From contig JBHEKP010000188.1 in the NCBI GenBank assembly GCA_041859375.1, positions 1-6,862 of the forward strand: 6,862 bases of DNA, in the 5' to 3' direction. A model generated the notes under the pieces. The model had not been told where the DNA came from. It did not search any database and worked only from the letters and a program-made list of their open reading frames with translations. Source of the stretch: JBHEKP01 sp041859375 (GTDB lineage: Bacteria; Hydrogenedentota; Hydrogenedentia; Hydrogenedentales; CAITNO01). The position numbers were made by a program, and so were the translations under genes. Numbering within the stretch: the first letter of the stretch is position 1; every line of letters begins with the position of its first letter. This document shows positions 6,233-6,862 of this stretch, one piece after another.

Positions 6233-6346
6233 CCCGGCATGCGAGCACTGAATCGCCGGATATGGCCGGGACAGTCAATCTGCCTGACGCGATCCAAAGT
6301 GATGGGACATGGACTTGGCGTGTGTCACGGTTTGCATTCCGGGGAT

Positions 6347-6376
6347 TTTCACGCGAAGGCGCGGAGGGCGCGAAGG
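6347..6376. repeat. Purine-rich 8-bp-unit repeat module, copy 1
   Basis: After TTTTCA come CGCGAAGG (6352-6359), CGCGGAGGG (6360-6368, one extra G) and CGCGAAGG (6369-6376). The same module recurs at 6540-6597 and 6678-6740. Such CGCGAAGG/CACGGAGG strings are a dispersed intergenic repeat type in many environmental genomes (general knowledge). Confidence 0.7.
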
Positions 6377-6385
6377 AAAGAAGAC

Positions 6386-6407
6386 GGGCGGACACGGGGG
6401 TCCGCCC
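6386..6407. repeat. GGGCGGAC / GTCCGCCC hairpin repeat
   Basis: An 8-bp perfect stem (6386-6393 with 6400-6407) surrounds an ACGGGG loop and is followed by CTACA. The string GGGCGGACACGGGGGTCCGC is, from general knowledge, a common dispersed palindrome in diverse bacteria. It directly abuts the 39-bp tandem array. Confidence 0.65.
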
Positions 6408-6410
6408 CTA

Positions 6411-6515
6411 CAAGAAATTTTCCAGTGTGGTTCCGTGCGTTCGCCCCGGCAAGAAATTTTCCAGCGTGGTTCCGTGCGTTCGCCCCGGCAAGAAATTTTC
6501 CAGTGTGGTTCCGTG
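6411..6515. repeat. 39-bp tandem repeat, about 2.7 copies
   Basis: Units start at 6411, 6450 and 6489 with CAAGAAATTTTCCAG; the third copy diverges after CCGTG at 6515. Copies 1 and 2 differ at one base (T or C after CCAG). The period of 39 is a multiple of 3 and there are no stops in any plus frame, so it creates false ORFs. There is no spacer between units, so it is not CRISPR. Confidence 0.9.
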
Positions 6516-6539
6516 TCTATGTGTGAGGATTCGGGGGGG

Positions 6540-6597
6540 CACGCGAAGGCGCGAAGAAGAAAGGAAATTTTCACACGGAGGCACGGAGGCACAGAGG
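6540..6597. repeat. Composite purine-rich repeat module, copy 2
   Basis: CGCGAAGG and CGCGAAGA (6542-6557) are followed by AAATTTTCA and then three units CACGGAGG, CACGGAGG and CACAGAGG (6574-6597). The same two-part arrangement, CGCG-type units then TTTTCA and CACGG-type units, is repeated at 6678-6740. Confidence 0.72.
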
Positions 6598-6632
6598 AAA
6601 ATATGGGGAAGAAAAAACGAATCCCATGTCTG

Positions 6633-6665
6633 TCCGTGTTTTTTTTCTTTGCGTCTTTGCGTGAG
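6633..6665. repeat. Inverted, A-rich relative of the 8-bp-unit repeat
   Basis: On the minus strand this reads GCTCACGCAAAGACGCAAAG followed by an A run and CACGGAC, which is the same style of module (CACGCAAAG, ACGCAAAG) in the opposite orientation. It lies between composite copies 2 and 3, so a large imperfect hairpin with either is possible. Confidence 0.5.
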
Positions 6666-6677
6666 CATTTCGGAAGA

Positions 6678-6740
6678 TTTCACGCGAAGGCGCGGAGGCG
6701 CGAAGGAGTGAGGGAATTTTCACACGGAGGCACGGGAGGG
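6678..6740. repeat. Composite purine-rich repeat module, copy 3
   Basis: TTTCA precedes CGCGAAGG, CGCGGAGG and CGCGAAGG (6683-6706, three exact 8-bp periods), then GGAATTTTCA and CACGGAGG plus CACGGGAGGG (6723-6740). Confidence 0.72.
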
Positions 6741-6792
6741 ATGACGAAGGGGATTATAAGGGGTGCAAAATGGGGTCAACCCGCGGGGAGAA

Positions 6793-6848
6793 TTGCGCCG
6801 GGGGCGCGGGGCGGCTATTATTGGGGAAGAGCCTGAAACCAGAGGAGG
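6793..6848 (+). promoter_or_regulatory. Candidate promoter and ribosome binding site of the next gene
   Basis: TTGCGC (6793-6798) and TATTAT (6816-6821) are 17 bp apart, and GAGGAGG (6842-6848) lies 8 nt before the ATG at 6857. The ribosome binding site is strong. The -10 matches 5 of 6 but the -35 only 3 of 6, so the promoter part is tentative. Confidence 0.4.
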
Positions 6849-6856
6849 CCGGGACC

Positions 6857-6862
6857 ATGCGG
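6857..6862 (+). CDS. Start of a gene leaving the window (first two codons)
   Basis: ATG CGG follows a near-perfect Shine-Dalgarno (GAGGAGG) at ideal spacing, after a long gene-free stretch. Only Met-Arg is visible, so nothing can be said of its product. The start itself is the inference. Confidence 0.5.

Larger units (their letters stand above)
5980..6328. repeat. Right copy of 349-bp direct repeat
   Basis: This is the ungapped partner of 3231-3579. It contains the acyltransferase stub (5980-6158) and 170 bp of upstream DNA (6159-6328). Upstream differences from the left copy are at 6183, 6244, 6263, 6265, 6284 and 6287. To its left the sequence passes directly into the AT-rich block; to its right begins repeat-laden GC-rich DNA that has no counterpart beside the left copy. 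Confidence 0.95.
6329..6856. other. Gene-free repeat cluster upstream of the next gene
   Basis: Long open frames cross this stretch in several phases, but only because the repeats lack stop codons; they run through tandem repeats in all frames and have no ribosome binding sites. It contains purine-rich 8-bp-unit modules, one inverted relative, a GGGCGGAC hairpin and a 39-bp tandem array, then about 115 bp of GC-rich leader before the ATG at 6857. Confidence 0.7.

Noticed and set aside
6411..6515. CRISPR array
   Set aside because: The 39-bp units are directly adjacent with no spacers, and no cas genes are present.
6157..6836. Proteins of 91-184 aa encoded over the repeat cluster
   Set aside because: They are translations of tandem and dispersed repeats open in several frames at once, with no ribosome binding site and no protein-like composition.

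Overview
The window looks like a GC-rich bacterial chromosome carrying a small AT-rich insert. The flanking genes are a glycoside-hydrolase-like protein, a five-Asp-box sialidase-like protein and a small acyltransferase. Together with very repeat-rich intergenic DNA, they suggest a glycan-degrading environmental lineage of the Planctomycetota / Verrucomicrobiota / Hydrogenedentota kind. That assignment is inference from gene content and style; there is no rRNA or other marker.

Layout. 1-1560 (+) is the 3' part of a large glycoside-hydrolase-like gene. It converges, 22 bp apart, on a minus-strand pair: an acyltransferase (2777-3409) followed 48 bp downstream by a secreted BNR/Asp-box sialidase-like gene (1583-2728), plausibly one transcript. 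Upstream of the acyltransferase is about 170 bp with a candidate promoter. Next comes an AT-rich block (about 3780-5975) with three minus-strand genes I do not recognise (211, 180 and about 132 aa, the last a multi-pass membrane protein). Between them lie noncoding stretches holding two related twin-hairpin repeats and one long hairpin repeat.

The AT-rich block is bracketed by an ungapped 349-bp direct repeat (3231-3579 and 5980-6328, offset exactly 2749). Each copy holds the upstream region plus the first 58-59 codons of the acyltransferase gene. The left copy continues into the intact gene. The right copy is a dead 57-aa stub that ends in TGA at the Trp of the HASNWD active-site motif. By hand alignment the noncoding part is about 96% identical (6 differences in 170), while the coding part is only about 82% identical (32 in 179), with mostly silent changes. 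This is the reverse of the usual pattern. The right copy's promoter now points into the AT-rich genes.

From 6329 to 6856 there is no convincing gene, only layered repeats: 8-bp-unit purine-rich modules, a GGGCGGAC hairpin and 2.7 tandem copies of a 39-bp unit. At 6857 a new plus-strand gene appears to start (ATG behind a GAGGAGG ribosome binding site) and leaves the window.
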